From: JAJXWB01 sp965246795
Lineage (GTDB): Bacteria > Pseudomonadota > Alphaproteobacteria > Rhizobiales > Beijerinckiaceae
DNA length: 64,000 nt
Reading direction: 5' to 3'
Assembly: GCA_965246795.1 (NCBI GenBank)
Contig: CBDFFN010000012.1
Span: 1 to 64,000 of the forward strand
A program made the position numbers and the translations under genes. Of this stretch, positions 16,588-26,344 are shown in pieces (position 1 is the first letter of the stretch; the number at the start of each line of letters is the position of its first letter). The notes beneath the pieces were generated by a model. It ran no database searches, had not been told where the DNA came from, and saw only the letters and a list, made by a program, of their open reading frames with translations.

Positions 16588-18390
16588 ATGATGTCAGGCG
16601 AACAGGGCGCAGCCGCGCCAATTCTCGATCCAGCGGTGGCAGCCGAGCGGATGCAAGCTATCGCCGCGCAGAGCCAGGCGGTCGTGCAGGAATTCCTGAT
16701 GAACCGGCCCGACGTTGCCCAGATGGGCATGGGCGACCCCGCTCTGGTCCAGCAGGCCTTTTTCGATTTCGGCACCAAGGTCGTCGCAGATCCTGCGACG
16801 TTTTTCAAAGCGCAAATGGATTTTTGGACGCAAGGGCTCAACCTCTGGACCCAGACCGCTCGCAAGATGATGGGCGACGAGAGCGCCGCTGCCGTCGCAG
16901 TGCCCGTGCCGCCGCCGGACAAGCGCTTCAAGCATCCTGAATGGTCGGAGAACGCGGTGTTCTCCTACATCCGTGACTCCTATCTGCTGTCGGCGCGCGC
17001 GATCCTGTCATCGGTACGCGGCGTGAAAGGGCTCGACGAAGGCACGTCGCGCAAGGTCGAGTTTTATACCAAGCAGTTCGTCGACGCGCTCGCGCCGTCG
17101 AATTTCGTCGCCACCAATCCGGAAGTGTTGAAGAAGACGATCGACACCGGCGGCCAGAATCTTCTGGATGGATTGAAGAACCTTCTCGAGGATCTGCAGC
17201 GCGGCAAAGGCCGGCTCGCGGTCACGATGACGGACATGGACGCCTTTACGCTCGGCGAGAACATCGCCACCACGCCGGGCAAGGTCGTCTACCAGAACTC
17301 GATGATGCAGCTGATCCAGTACACGCCGACGAGCGAGAAGGTCCGTCGCACGCCACTCCTCATCATGCCGCCGTGGATCAACAAGTTCTATGTGCTGGAC
17401 CTGCAGCCGAAGAACTCGTTCATCCGATGGTCCGTGGAGCAGGGACACACAGTTTTCGTGATCTCGTGGATCAACCCCGGCGCAGAGCTCCGCGACAAGA
17501 ATTTCGAAGACTACATGCTCGAAGGCCCGATCGCGGCGATGGATGCGATGGAGCGCGCCACGGGCGAGCGACAGATCAATGCCGTCGGCTATTGCCTCGG
17601 CGGCACGCTGCTCGCTTCGACGCTCGGATGGCTCGCCGCGAAAGGCGACGACCGCGTAAAAAGCGCGACTTACTTCGTAACTCTCGTCGATTTCACGAAG
17701 GTCGGCGAAATGTCGGTTTTCATCGACAAGGATCAGCTGAAGAGCCTCGAAGCGCGCATGAACGAGAAGGGCTATCTCGAAGCGCATGACATGGCGCAGT
17801 CCTTCAATATGCTGCGCTCGAACGACCTCATCTGGTCCTTCGTCGTGTCGAATTACCTGCTCGGCAAGGAGCCGGTGCCCTTCGATCTGCTCTACTGGAA
17901 CGCCGATGCGACGCGCATGCCGGCGGCCATGCAGTCGTTCTACCTGCGCAACATGTATTCGGAGAACAACCTGCAGAAGCCCGGCGGCATCACGCTCGTC
18001 GGCGAGCCGATCGATTTGCGCAAGATCACGACGCCTAGCTTCGTGCTCGGTACGAAGGAAGACCACATCGCGCCGTGGCTCTCGGCTTACAAGGCAACGC
18101 AGATCTACGGCGGCCCGGTGGAATTCGTGCTGTCGGCGTCGGGCCATATGGCGGGCGTGATCTCCGCGCCCGGCAGCAAGTACGGCCACTGGACGAACAG
18201 CGGTAATCCGCCGACGCCGGAGGAATGGTTGGAGACGGCGACTGCGGGGCAAAGCTCGTGGTGGCCACACTGGAACGAGTGGGTTTCACACTTCAAGGGC
18301 GACGATGTGGAGCCGCGCACGCCGGGCGACGGTCTGTCCGTCATCGAGGATGCGCCGGGCTCTTATGTACGAATGCGTTCAGACGCATAA
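16588..18390 (+). CDS. phaC: Class I poly(3-hydroxyalkanoate) synthase
   Basis: A 600-residue polyhydroxyalkanoate synthase, the normal class I length. The lipase-box-like GYCLGG at residues 334-339 provides the nucleophile Cys336, Asp in KEDHIAPW at about 491 and His in SGHMAG at about 518 complete the triad. The conserved PPWINKFYVLDL and FVISWINPG segments are present. It polymerises hydroxyacyl-CoA into storage granules in the cytoplasm. No phaA, phaB or phaR is adjacent. A second Met at position 2 makes the start ambiguous by one codon; GGGGAGG lies just upstream. Confidence 0.95.
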   Translation: MMSGEQGAAAPILDPAVAAERMQAIAAQSQAVVQEFLMNRPDVAQMGMGDPALVQQAFFDFGTKVVADPATFFKAQMDFWTQGLNLWTQTARKMMGDESAAAVAVPVPPPDKRFKHPEWSENAVFSYIRDSYLLSARAILSSVRGVKGLDEGTSRKVEFYTKQFVDALAPSNFVATNPEVLKKTIDTGGQNLLDGLKNLLEDLQRGKGRLAVTMTDMDAFTLGENIATTPGKVVYQNSMMQLIQYTPTSEKVRRTPLLIMPPWINKFYVLDLQPKNSFIRWSVEQGHTVFVISWINPGAELRDKNFEDYMLEGPIAAMDAMERATGERQINAVGYCLGGTLLASTLGWLAAKGDDRVKSATYFVTLVDFTKVGEMSVFIDKDQLKSLEARMNEKGYLEAHDMAQSFNMLRSNDLIWSFVVSNYLLGKEPVPFDLLYWNADATRMPAAMQSFYLRNMYSENNLQKPGGITLVGEPIDLRKITTPSFVLGTKEDHIAPWLSAYKATQIYGGPVEFVLSASGHMAGVISAPGSKYGHWTNSGNPPTPEEWLETATAGQSSWWPHWNEWVSHFKGDDVEPRTPGDGLSVIEDAPGSYVRMRSDA

Positions 18391-18412
18391 GGCAACGGCG
18401 AAGGGGAACGCC

Positions 18413-19411
18413 ATGCGACAGGTTTTCGTAAACAGCGTTGCGGCGCTGCTCTTTACCGCCATCGCGCCCGCGCACGCGGAAGTGAGCGAAATCACGGTCG
18501 CGCAGCAATATGGCGTAAGCTTTCTTCCCCTCATGGTGATGGAGAAGGATCGCCTCGTCGAAAAGCAGGCCGCGGCGGCCGGCCTGCCCGACATGACGGT
18601 CATTTGGGCGAAGACCGCCGGCCCAAGCGCCATGAACGACGGCCTGATTTCCAACGCGATCCAGTTTGCGGCGCAAGGCGCGCCGTCGATGATCACGCTT
18701 TGGGATCGCACGCGCGGGCAGATCAAGGGCGTCGCGTCGATGACGACCTATCCACTGTATCTCATCAGCCGGAACCCGGCAGTGAAATCGGTCGCGGACC
18801 TCACGGACGCCGACAAGATTGCCGTGCCGTCGGTAAAAATCTCGACGCAGGCGATCATGCTGCAGATGGCGGCGACGAAAGTCTTCGGGGAGAAGGAGTT
18901 CGGAAAGCTCGATCCGCTTACGATCTCATTGTCGCATCCCGATGCGACGCTTGCTTTCCTCAACAAGACAGCCGGCGTAAACGCGCATTTCACCTCCGCA
19001 CCGTTTTACGGGCAAGAGATGAAGGCGGCCGGCGCGCACCTCGTCACGACGAACTACGATATCCTTGGCGGGCCGGCGACGGCGGTCGTCATCGCCGCCA
19101 GCGGCAAGTTCCGCGACGCGAATCCAAAAGCCTACAAGGCCTTCGTCGATGCGCTCGGCGAGGCCGTGGCAACGATCAACAAGGACAAGGTCGCGGCGGC
19201 AAAGCTCTATCTCGATATCTCTAAAGACACGAAGAACAGCGTCGAGGACATCGCGTCCGTCATCAGCGACAAGGACTACGAATATACGCTGCGCCCGGCG
19301 AAAGTGCTGAAGACCGCGCAATTCATGGCGCAGATCGGCACGATCAAGCAAAGTCCGGCGACGATTGGCGACCTGTTCTTTCCGGAAATCCGCGCGCTCG
19401 GCGGCGATTGA
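18413..19411 (+). CDS. NMT1/SsuA-type ABC transporter substrate-binding protein, orphan
   Basis: About 332 residues. The start ATG 18413 is preceded by AAGGGGAA and yields a clear signal peptide (MRQVFVNSVAALLFTAIAPA, cleavage near HAE). The mature part begins with a beta strand EITVAQQYG and contains NDGLISNAIQFAAQGAPS, TYPLYLISRNPAVKSVADL and KISTQAIML, typical of the NitT/TauT (SsuA/THI5-like) periplasmic binding proteins for sulfonates, nitrate or aromatic acids. No ATPase or permease gene is next to it, so it either uses components encoded elsewhere or has a different role. It lies 22 bases after phaC. Confidence 0.8.
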   Translation: MRQVFVNSVAALLFTAIAPAHAEVSEITVAQQYGVSFLPLMVMEKDRLVEKQAAAAGLPDMTVIWAKTAGPSAMNDGLISNAIQFAAQGAPSMITLWDRTRGQIKGVASMTTYPLYLISRNPAVKSVADLTDADKIAVPSVKISTQAIMLQMAATKVFGEKEFGKLDPLTISLSHPDATLAFLNKTAGVNAHFTSAPFYGQEMKAAGAHLVTTNYDILGGPATAVVIAASGKFRDANPKAYKAFVDALGEAVATINKDKVAAAKLYLDISKDTKNSVEDIASVISDKDYEYTLRPAKVLKTAQFMAQIGTIKQSPATIGDLFFPEIRALGGD

Positions 19412-19442
19412 GGGACGCGCAAGGCACAAGGGGAAGGGCATC

Positions 19443-19976
19443 GTGGCTTCGCTGGAGAAGCATGTCTATCACATCAGCCCCATGCGGCTGATGGTCCTTC
19501 CGGCAATCTGGCTCGTCTTCGTGGTCCCGCTCCTTGTTGGCGCATTTGCCGGCAATGGACCGGCAGACGCTGCCGCGATCTTCGCCTGCGGTATGCTCAC
19601 ACTTATTTTGCTGCCGATCTTCGGCATCACATGGTTTTCACGACTGGTGCTCACGCCCGAAGGGATCGTGCACCATCAATTCGGCTACTCCGTCCGCAGC
19701 ACGTGGAAGAACGTCGGTTCTCTCACGCTTGCGCCGCCGTGCGTCGGGCTGGTCTTGATCGAGCCCGGCGTGAAGAGTGCGCTTTTGCGCTTCTCCACTT
19801 ATGCGCTCGGCACCTATGGCCTCGCCGCCAGTTTCGGCGGCAACGCTTTAGCGGAGGGCCGCTTCATCGTGCTCCAGCCCTTCCTGGCGCACTGGAAGCG
19901 CGGCCCACTGCGCGAGGACATCATCCGCTGGGCGCCGCATCTTCGACCGGCGATCGACGCCGCGGCCACGGGATAA
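19443..19976 (+). CDS. Hypothetical membrane protein, two N-terminal TM segments
   Basis: 177 residues from GTG 19443, with AAGGGGAAGG a few bases upstream. Two hydrophobic segments (about residues 14-36, LMVLPAIWLVFVVPLLVGAF, and 43-62) are followed by a soluble part with VLTPEGIVHHQFGYSVRSTW, which looks like a small membrane-anchored PH-like (YdbT/bPH) fold; this assignment is tentative. It follows the orphan binding protein by 31 bases and may be cotranscribed. No catalytic motif was seen. Confidence 0.65.
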   Translation: MASLEKHVYHISPMRLMVLPAIWLVFVVPLLVGAFAGNGPADAAAIFACGMLTLILLPIFGITWFSRLVLTPEGIVHHQFGYSVRSTWKNVGSLTLAPPCVGLVLIEPGVKSALLRFSTYALGTYGLAASFGGNALAEGRFIVLQPFLAHWKRGPLREDIIRWAPHLRPAIDAAATG

Positions 19977-20080
19977 GGGCGGCGCCTCCTTGCCATTGAC
20001 ATAGGCCGGCAGGGGGTATGGATACCGGCCCGCCCGGCGACGCCCCGGCGCTCCTCTCAAAACCCCGAGTCTCTGGTCCG

Positions 20081-21877
20081 ATGCACCGCTATCGCTCGCA
20101 TACCTGTGGCGCGCTCCGCGAGACGGACGCCGGCGCGACCGTCCGCCTCTCCGGCTGGTGCCACCGCATCCGCGACCACGGCGGCGTGCTCTTCATCGAC
20201 CTGCGCGACCATTACGGCATCACGCAATGCGTCGCCGACCCGGATTCGCCGGTCTTCAAGCTGATCGAGACGTTCCGATCGGAGTGGGTCGTGAAGCTCG
20301 AGGGTATCGTCCGCAAGCGCCCGGCCGGTACAGAGAATGCCGAGATGCCAACTGGCCTCGTCGAGCTCTACATCAGCGACGCGGAAGTGCTCGGCCCGGC
20401 CGCGGAACTGCCTTTGCCGGTCTTCGGGGATCAGAACTATCCCGAAGAGACGCGGCTAAAATACCGCTTCTTGGATCTTCGGCGCGAGAAACTTCACGCC
20501 AACATCATGCTGCGCGGGCAGGTCATCGACTCGCTGCGCGCGCGCATGAAAGCGGGCGGCTTCTTCGAATTCCAGACGCCGATCCTGACGGCCTCGTCGC
20601 CCGAAGGCGCGCGTGATTATCTAGTGCCCTCCCGCGTGCATCCCGGAAAGTTTTACGCGCTGCCGCAGGCGCCGCAGCAGTTCAAGCAGCTCATCATGGT
20701 CGCGGGTTTTGACCGCTACTTTCAGATCGCCGCCTGTTTCCGCGACGAAGATGCGCGCGCCGACCGCAGCCCCGGCGAGTTTTACCAGCTCGACATCGAG
20801 ATGAGTTTTGTCACGCAGGAAGACGTATTCGCGGCGGTCGAGCCTGTCCTGCGCGGCGTCTTCGAGGAATTCGGCGGTGGCAAACCCGTCACGCAGAAAT
20901 TCCCGATGATCCCGTTCGCCGAGTCGATGCTGAAATACGGCAACGACAAGCCGGATCTGCGCAACCCGCTGGTCATCGTCGATGTCACCGATGTCTTTAC
21001 GCGCGAGGATGTCACCTTCAACGCGTTCAAGGGCGTCATCAAGAAGGGCGGCGTCGTGCGCGCGATCCCCGCGCCGGGCGCAGCTGCGCAGCCGCGTAGC
21101 TTCTTCGACAAGCTCAACGACTGGGCGCGCGGCGAAGGCGCGCCGGGTCTCGGTTACATTATCTTTGAAGACGACGGCGGTGCGCTGACCGGCAAGGGTC
21201 CGATCGCGAAATTCATCCCGGCCGAAGCGCAGGCGGCGCTCGCGAAGGCGGCAGGTTTAAAAGCTGGCGACGCGATCTTCTTCGCGTGCGATCAGCCCGC
21301 GAGAGCCGCGCGTCTCGCCGGCCTTGCGCGCACGCGCATCGGCACGGAGCTCGGGCTCGTCAAGCAAGACGTGTTCGAGCTTTGCTGGATCGTCGACTTC
21401 CCGATGTACGAGTACAACGAAGACGAGAAGAAGATCGACTTCTCGCACAACCCGTTCTCGATGCCACAAGGCGGGCTAGAAGCGCTGGAGTCGAAAGAGC
21501 CACTCGATCTTCTCGCCTACCAATACGACATCGTCTGCAACGGCGTGGAACTGTCGTCCGGCGCCATCCGTAACCATCGGCCGGACGTGATGCGCAAGGC
21601 CTTCGCGATTGCGGGCTATGACGAGAGCGTTCTCGAGGAGCGCTTCGGCGGCATGTATCGCGCGTTCCAGTACGGCGCACCGCCGCACGGCGGCATTGCA
21701 CCGGGCGTCGACCGTATCGTCATGCTGCTCGCGGGTGAGGAGAATCTGCGCGAAATCGTGCTGTTCCCGATGAACCAGCGCGCCGAAGATCTGCTTATGG
21801 GCGCGCCATCGCCGCCGACGGCGAAGCAGCTGCGCGAATTGCACATCCGGTTAAACCTGCCAGAGAAAACTTCGTGA
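20081..21877 (+). CDS. aspS: Aspartyl-tRNA synthetase (bacterial type)
   Basis: About 598 residues, starting at ATG 20081 (MHRYRSHTCGALRETDAGAT). The N-terminal OB-fold anticodon-binding domain includes VRLSGWCHRIRDHGGVLFID. Class II motif 2 is FRDEDARADRSPGEFYQLD (about residue 221), motif 3 is GGIAPGVDRIVMLLAG (about 540), and the bacterial GAD insertion domain lies between. It charges tRNA-Asp in the cytoplasm. The length and GAD insertion fit the bacterial form, in many alphaproteobacteria nondiscriminating for Asp/Asn. Confidence 0.96.
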   Translation: MHRYRSHTCGALRETDAGATVRLSGWCHRIRDHGGVLFIDLRDHYGITQCVADPDSPVFKLIETFRSEWVVKLEGIVRKRPAGTENAEMPTGLVELYISDAEVLGPAAELPLPVFGDQNYPEETRLKYRFLDLRREKLHANIMLRGQVIDSLRARMKAGGFFEFQTPILTASSPEGARDYLVPSRVHPGKFYALPQAPQQFKQLIMVAGFDRYFQIAACFRDEDARADRSPGEFYQLDIEMSFVTQEDVFAAVEPVLRGVFEEFGGGKPVTQKFPMIPFAESMLKYGNDKPDLRNPLVIVDVTDVFTREDVTFNAFKGVIKKGGVVRAIPAPGAAAQPRSFFDKLNDWARGEGAPGLGYIIFEDDGGALTGKGPIAKFIPAEAQAALAKAAGLKAGDAIFFACDQPARAARLAGLARTRIGTELGLVKQDVFELCWIVDFPMYEYNEDEKKIDFSHNPFSMPQGGLEALESKEPLDLLAYQYDIVCNGVELSSGAIRNHRPDVMRKAFAIAGYDESVLEERFGGMYRAFQYGAPPHGGIAPGVDRIVMLLAGEENLREIVLFPMNQRAEDLLMGAPSPPTAKQLRELHIRLNLPEKTS

Positions 21878-21884
21878 CTTTGAA

Positions 21885-22859
21885 TTGTCGAGTACTGCGC
21901 GCGAACGGCGGTCTGGTTTGACGTTACAGGACGCGTCGCACCCTATTATCCACATCGCCAATCTGTCGAAGACTTACGCGTCCGGTTTTCAGGCGCTGAA
22001 GTCCGTCACGCTCGACGTCCGCGCCGGCGAAATCTTTGCGCTGCTCGGCCCGAACGGTGCGGGCAAGACGACAATGATCAGTATTGTCTGCGGCATCGTG
22101 CAGCGGAGCGCCGGTACGGTTACCGTCGATGGCCACGACATCGGGACAGATTATCGCAAGGCGCGCGCGAAGATCGGCCTCGTGCCACAGGAACTGACGA
22201 CCGACGCATTCGAGTCTGTGTGGGACACGGTGTCGTTCAGCCGCGGTCTTTTCGGCAAACCCGCCGACCCCGCGCTGATCGAGCGTATCCTCAAGGACCT
22301 CTCGCTTCTCGATAAGAAGGACGCGAAGATCATGACGCTGTCGGGCGGCATGAAACGTCGCGTCATGATCGCGAAAGCGCTCTCGCACGAGCCACAAATT
22401 CTCTTTCTCGACGAGCCCACAGCCGGCGTCGATGTCGCACTGCGTAAGGACATGTGGGACATGGTCCGCACGCTGCGCGGGCAAGGCGTCACCATCATCC
22501 TCACGACACACTACATCGAGGAGGCCGAAGAAATGGCCGACCGTGTCGGCGTCATGCGCGGCGGCGAATTGATCCTCGTCGAGGAAAAAGACGCGCTGAT
22601 GCAAAAGCTCGGGCGCAAGCGTCTGACCTTCGAACTCGGCGCGCCGCTCGCCGACGTGCCCGATGCATTGCGCAGCTTCGACCTCGCGCTCGGCGATCAG
22701 GGTCGCTCGTTGACTTACACTTACGACCGGCAGGCCGAGCGCACCGGCATCAACGGCCTGCTCGAAGCGCTGAAGCACGAAGGCGTCGCGTTCCGCGACG
22801 TGCAGACCAAGCAATCCTCTCTTGAGGACATTTTCGTCAACCTTACGAGCGCGCGCTGA
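21885..22859 (+). CDS. ABC-2 type exporter ATP-binding protein
   Basis: About 324 residues; TTG starts at 21885 and 21918 are both possible since no ATG precedes the domain. Walker A is GPNGAGKTT at about residues 55-63, the signature LSGGMKRR at about 151 and Walker B ILFLDEPTAGVD near 171, with the H-loop TTHYIEEAEEMADR. The C-terminal part (KLGRKRLTFEL onward) matches NodI/YadG-like drug, lipid or polysaccharide exporters. The stop overlaps the permease start as TGATG, so the two form a transporter. Confidence 0.9.
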   Translation: MSSTARERRSGLTLQDASHPIIHIANLSKTYASGFQALKSVTLDVRAGEIFALLGPNGAGKTTMISIVCGIVQRSAGTVTVDGHDIGTDYRKARAKIGLVPQELTTDAFESVWDTVSFSRGLFGKPADPALIERILKDLSLLDKKDAKIMTLSGGMKRRVMIAKALSHEPQILFLDEPTAGVDVALRKDMWDMVRTLRGQGVTIILTTHYIEEAEEMADRVGVMRGGELILVEEKDALMQKLGRKRLTFELGAPLADVPDALRSFDLALGDQGRSLTYTYDRQAERTGINGLLEALKHEGVAFRDVQTKQSSLEDIFVNLTSAR

Positions 22860-23623
22860 TGTTCAATTGGCAGGCCGTTCGGGCCATCTACGTTTTCGAG
22901 ATGAGCCGTACGCGGCGCACGCTTATGCAGAGCATCATCTCGCCGGTTATTTCGACGTCGCTCTATTTCGTCGTGTTCGGCGCGGCCATCGGCACGCGCA
23001 TCGCCGAGATCGACGGCGTGCCCTACGGCGCTTTCATCGTGCCGGGCCTCATCATGCTGACGGTCCTGCAACAGAGCGTCACGAACGCGGCCTTCGGCAT
23101 CTATTTCCCGCGGTTCGTCGGTACGATCTACGAAATTCTTTCCGCGCCGATCTCCTACGGCGAAATCCTCACTGGCTATGTCGGTGCGGCGGCGACGAAA
23201 TCGCTGATTGTCGGCCTGATCATTCTTGCGACCGCTGGCTTCTTCGTACCGCTGCGGATCGATCATCCCGTATGGATGGTCGGATTTCTCGTCCTGACCT
23301 GCATCACCTTCAGCCTGCTCGGGTTCATCATCGGAATCTGGGCGGATAATTTCGAGAAGCTGCAGCTCGTGCCACTTCTCATCATCACGCCGCTGACGTT
23401 CCTTGGCGGCAGCTTCTATTCAATCGATTTACTGCCACCATTTTGGCAGAAGGTCGCGCTCGCGAACCCCGTCGTCTATCTCGTCAGTGGATTTCGCTGG
23501 AGCTTCTTTGGCGTCGCCGACGTGCATATTGGCGTGAGCCTAGGGATGACAGCGCTGTTTCTCGCCGTCTGCATCGGCGTCGTCGCGTGGATGTTTCGAA
23601 CTGGCTATCGCTTGCGAAACTAA
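22859..23623 (+). CDS. ABC-2 type exporter permease
   Basis: 254 residues with six hydrophobic segments, including SIISPVISTSLYFVVFGAAI, the middle segment VGLIILATAGFFV and the final ALFLAVCIGVVAWMF. The signature GGSFYSIDLLPPFWQKVALANP is typical of the NodJ/YadH ABC-2 family. It forms the membrane channel for the ATPase just upstream, whose stop it overlaps. The cargo cannot be told; related systems export lipo-oligosaccharides or polysaccharides. The gene converges with the minus-strand gene ending at 23626. Confidence 0.9.
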   Translation: MFNWQAVRAIYVFEMSRTRRTLMQSIISPVISTSLYFVVFGAAIGTRIAEIDGVPYGAFIVPGLIMLTVLQQSVTNAAFGIYFPRFVGTIYEILSAPISYGEILTGYVGAAATKSLIVGLIILATAGFFVPLRIDHPVWMVGFLVLTCITFSLLGFIIGIWADNFEKLQLVPLLIITPLTFLGGSFYSIDLLPPFWQKVALANPVVYLVSGFRWSFFGVADVHIGVSLGMTALFLAVCIGVVAWMFRTGYRLRN

Positions 23624-23625
23624 CT

Positions 23626-25299
23626 TCAGTTCGAGGCGGTGAACTTCACTTTGCCAAGCAGCGCGCCTGCGCCACCGGCAAGCATCGCGTCGATCATCCC
23701 GAGCCCGCTCGCCGTATCGGCGGTCACTGAAAGCTTGCCGCCATTGCGCACGAAGCGTTCCGCCGAGTCGGCAATAGTGCCGCGATCGGCATTCTCGGCG
23801 AGCAGAGACATGACCGAGGCGCGCATGCCGGCCGCCCACTTCGCGCGGGTGTCAGCGATGCCGGCACTCGAGCGACGCGCCTGCGTCTCGATCATGCGAG
23901 ACAGCAGGCCATCGTCCGTCACGGTCATCGTCGCACGACGGAAGAGCGACGCAGCGAGCGCCGTGCGCGCTTTCTCGATATCGCGGCCAATGGCATCCGG
24001 ACCGACCGAGGTGAGCAGCACGGACATTTCCGCGGTGCCAAGGTCCGGCCCCGTCACGCGAACCGTCTTCAACGTCAGCTCCGATTTATCAGCATCGTAG
24101 GCAGCGTCCGCGCCAAGCGACAGGTCGAGCTTGCGATAGCCGAGATCGAGCAGAGGTCGTGCGCGAGGATCGTCGGTCGGCAGATCGAAAGCAAAATGAT
24201 CGACGCTAAGCATCAGCGCATTCGGACCATTGTCGCGCCACGCACTCGCGTCGAGCGAGGCTTTCGCGACCTTGAAGTTGACCGCTTGCCCCACGCCGCC
24301 AGCGGAATACGCGACGCCGGCAACTTCCACCCGTGCGAAACGGGGCAAGGTTGGCGTCGAGTTATCCTTCAGCGCCTCTACTAGTACTGGCGCGAGATCG
24401 ACGCCGGTCAACGCAAAGCGGTCGAAGCTCAGCGACGCCGGGCCGCCGCCCTCGATCGTAAAGCCGTCGATGCCGACGCGCGCGATCTGGCCCTTGTTAA
24501 CGCCTGAGAGGCCGACGTTCTTCGCCTTCACGCGAACACCATCGGCGCCCGCACGCACCTCGACATCGCCGAGGTCGAGTGCGCCGAGCGACTGGCTCGT
24601 CAGCATATCCGCCGCAAGGCCGGATAGCGCGCGACGGCGCTCGGGGCTCGGCGGCGACGCCTCGCGCGTCGGCGCAATGTCGACGAGGCTTGTCATCGGC
24701 ACGGCCAGCGCACGGCCGCCGGCATCCCGCAGAGAAACCTTGCCAATGCGCCCCGACCCGCCGCCAGGGAGATCGACCTCAACGGCTTCGATCGTGCCGG
24801 AAGCGATGATGGTGCGCGCGACCTCGTCCGGCGTCGCGCGGCCCTCGACGAGCATATGAGCTAGGCCCGGCAGGTCGATGCCCGCAAGCGAGATTGCGCC
24901 TGTGCGGCCCGCGATCGAACCGCTGTCCGGCGTCTGTATCGAGAAGCTCGCACCGGCAGCGCTCGCGCGACCGATCCGGCCGGCGACGACATCCTCAAAG
25001 ACAACATCACGATAGGTGACGATCTGCGCGTTTGTTGCAGCAGAGCTCTGCGACGAAATCTCTGCGGCAGCGACGCGCGCCGCCGAGAATTTCGACCAGC
25101 GGTCCGAAGGTGGCACCCTGTCGTCGGCCAGCAGCGCCTGCGCCGCATCGCGGGTGAGGGGACTGCCGCTCACATCGAGGCGCGCGGCCTTGTAGGTGAT
25201 GTCGCCGCTTGGGATCGCGACATTCTCGAGCACGAAGTCGTCGGCGCGTGCGGCTGCGATGCCGACGCAAAGCGCGAAGAGCGCGAGCGTCATTCTCAT
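23626..25299 (-). CDS. Periplasmic protein of unknown function
   Basis: 557 residues with a clear signal peptide (MRMTLALFALCVGIAAARA, cleavage before DDF). The mature protein is a succession of beta-strand-rich segments with repeated phrases such as VFEDVVAGRIGRASA, SIAGRTGAISLAG and VEVRAGADGVRVKAKNVGL. The architecture recalls AsmA- or YdgA-like periplasmic beta proteins, but no motif is decisive. No cysteine motif or catalytic signature was found. It follows the PfkB-family kinase on the same strand, 10 bases after its stop, so the two may be cotranscribed. Confidence 0.7.
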   Translation of the reverse strand: MRMTLALFALCVGIAAARADDFVLENVAIPSGDITYKAARLDVSGSPLTRDAAQALLADDRVPPSDRWSKFSAARVAAAEISSQSSAATNAQIVTYRDVVFEDVVAGRIGRASAAGASFSIQTPDSGSIAGRTGAISLAGIDLPGLAHMLVEGRATPDEVARTIIASGTIEAVEVDLPGGGSGRIGKVSLRDAGGRALAVPMTSLVDIAPTREASPPSPERRRALSGLAADMLTSQSLGALDLGDVEVRAGADGVRVKAKNVGLSGVNKGQIARVGIDGFTIEGGGPASLSFDRFALTGVDLAPVLVEALKDNSTPTLPRFARVEVAGVAYSAGGVGQAVNFKVAKASLDASAWRDNGPNALMLSVDHFAFDLPTDDPRARPLLDLGYRKLDLSLGADAAYDADKSELTLKTVRVTGPDLGTAEMSVLLTSVGPDAIGRDIEKARTALAASLFRRATMTVTDDGLLSRMIETQARRSSAGIADTRAKWAAGMRASVMSLLAENADRGTIADSAERFVRNGGKLSVTADTASGLGMIDAMLAGGAGALLGKVKFTASN

Positions 25300-25309
25300 G
25301 CGGCGGCTT

Positions 25310-26197
25310 TCATGATGCGGCGACCTTCATAATGTCATGCACGTCGTCGAGCGACGGGAGGCCCGCCTCGTTGCCGACATGCTGAATCTTGTGCGCGGCG
25401 GCGGCGCGCGCGAAGCGGAAATGCTCGATCCACGGTTGATCCGGATTTAGCAGCCGGGACGCGAGATAGGCACCGTGGAACACATCGCCGGCGCCGGATG
25501 TGTCGCGGATTTTCTTGGCCGGGACTTTCAGCGCCGGCAGGCGAGCGGTCGTGCCCGCCTCGTCGTACCAGAACATGCCCTTCTCACCGCTCGTCACGCC
25601 GCCGATCGCGCAGCCGCGCTCCTTCAGGAATGCGAGCATGGCCTCCTCGCTCATTTCCATCTGCTCGCAGAGCCGCTCCGCGACGATCGCGACATCGATG
25701 AAGCGCAGCACCTCGCCGGTGTTTGGGCGCACACCGCCACCATCGAGCGACGTCAGCAGCCCGCGTTCGCGGAACGCCTTCGCGTAATGCAGCGCGGCGT
25801 CGGGCTGGTGCCCATCGAGGTGCAGCGCGGTGAAAGCGCCGACGTCCAGCCGCGGAAAATCCTCGACGAAATTTTCGTCGCGCGCGCGCAGGATCGCGCG
25901 GCGATTCCCGCGCGGAAGAATGAAGGACAGCGACGACCGCTTCACCTTGCGGCCGCGTAGCCGCACGCCATAGGTCGAAGCCATGTGCGAAAACATGTGG
26001 CCGAGCCAGTCGTCCGCGAGCGTCGTGATGAGCTCGACCGGCACGCCGAGTTTCGCGCAAGTGAAGGCGGCCGTGACGGCATTGCCGCCGAACGACACGG
26101 CGTAATCGTGCGCCACGTCCTTCGCATCCCCCTCCGGCATGGCGTCGGCCATGACCGTGACATCGATGTAGGTGTGGCCGACGAAAAGTGCGCGCAT
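25310..26197 (-). CDS. PfkB/ribokinase family carbohydrate kinase
   Basis: 295 residues. The N-terminal signature VSFGGNAVTAAFTCAKLG (about residues 34-51) and the C-terminal ATP-binding signature DTSGAGDVFHGAYLA (about 228) with the catalytic Asp in GAGD identify the ribokinase superfamily. Arg-rich segments in the lid (LRGRKVKRSSLSFILP) suggest a phosphorylated or acidic substrate. It probably phosphorylates a sugar in the cytoplasm; no pathway neighbour reveals which. It diverges from the nhaA remnant at 26345. Confidence 0.85.
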   Translation of the reverse strand: MRALFVGHTYIDVTVMADAMPEGDAKDVAHDYAVSFGGNAVTAAFTCAKLGVPVELITTLADDWLGHMFSHMASTYGVRLRGRKVKRSSLSFILPRGNRRAILRARDENFVEDFPRLDVGAFTALHLDGHQPDAALHYAKAFRERGLLTSLDGGGVRPNTGEVLRFIDVAIVAERLCEQMEMSEEAMLAFLKERGCAIGGVTSGEKGMFWYDEAGTTARLPALKVPAKKIRDTSGAGDVFHGAYLASRLLNPDQPWIEHFRFARAAAAHKIQHVGNEAGLPSLDDVHDIMKVAAS

Positions 26198-26344
26198 TGG
26201 TCTCCCGGATCGGGCGCAGTCTAGCTGCGAATGTGACGGCCGTCAGGCGGGAATGAAAGGCAGTGTCAATTCGGCAAACAGACCTACATGGTCGTTCAAA
26301 AATCCGTCGAACTGCTCCGCTCAACGCAGAAGATGTTCCGTACG

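Noticed and set aside
17008..18270. A 420-residue minus-strand open frame opposite phaC
   Set aside because: Antisense to phaC with all catalytic motifs intact; no credible protein features.
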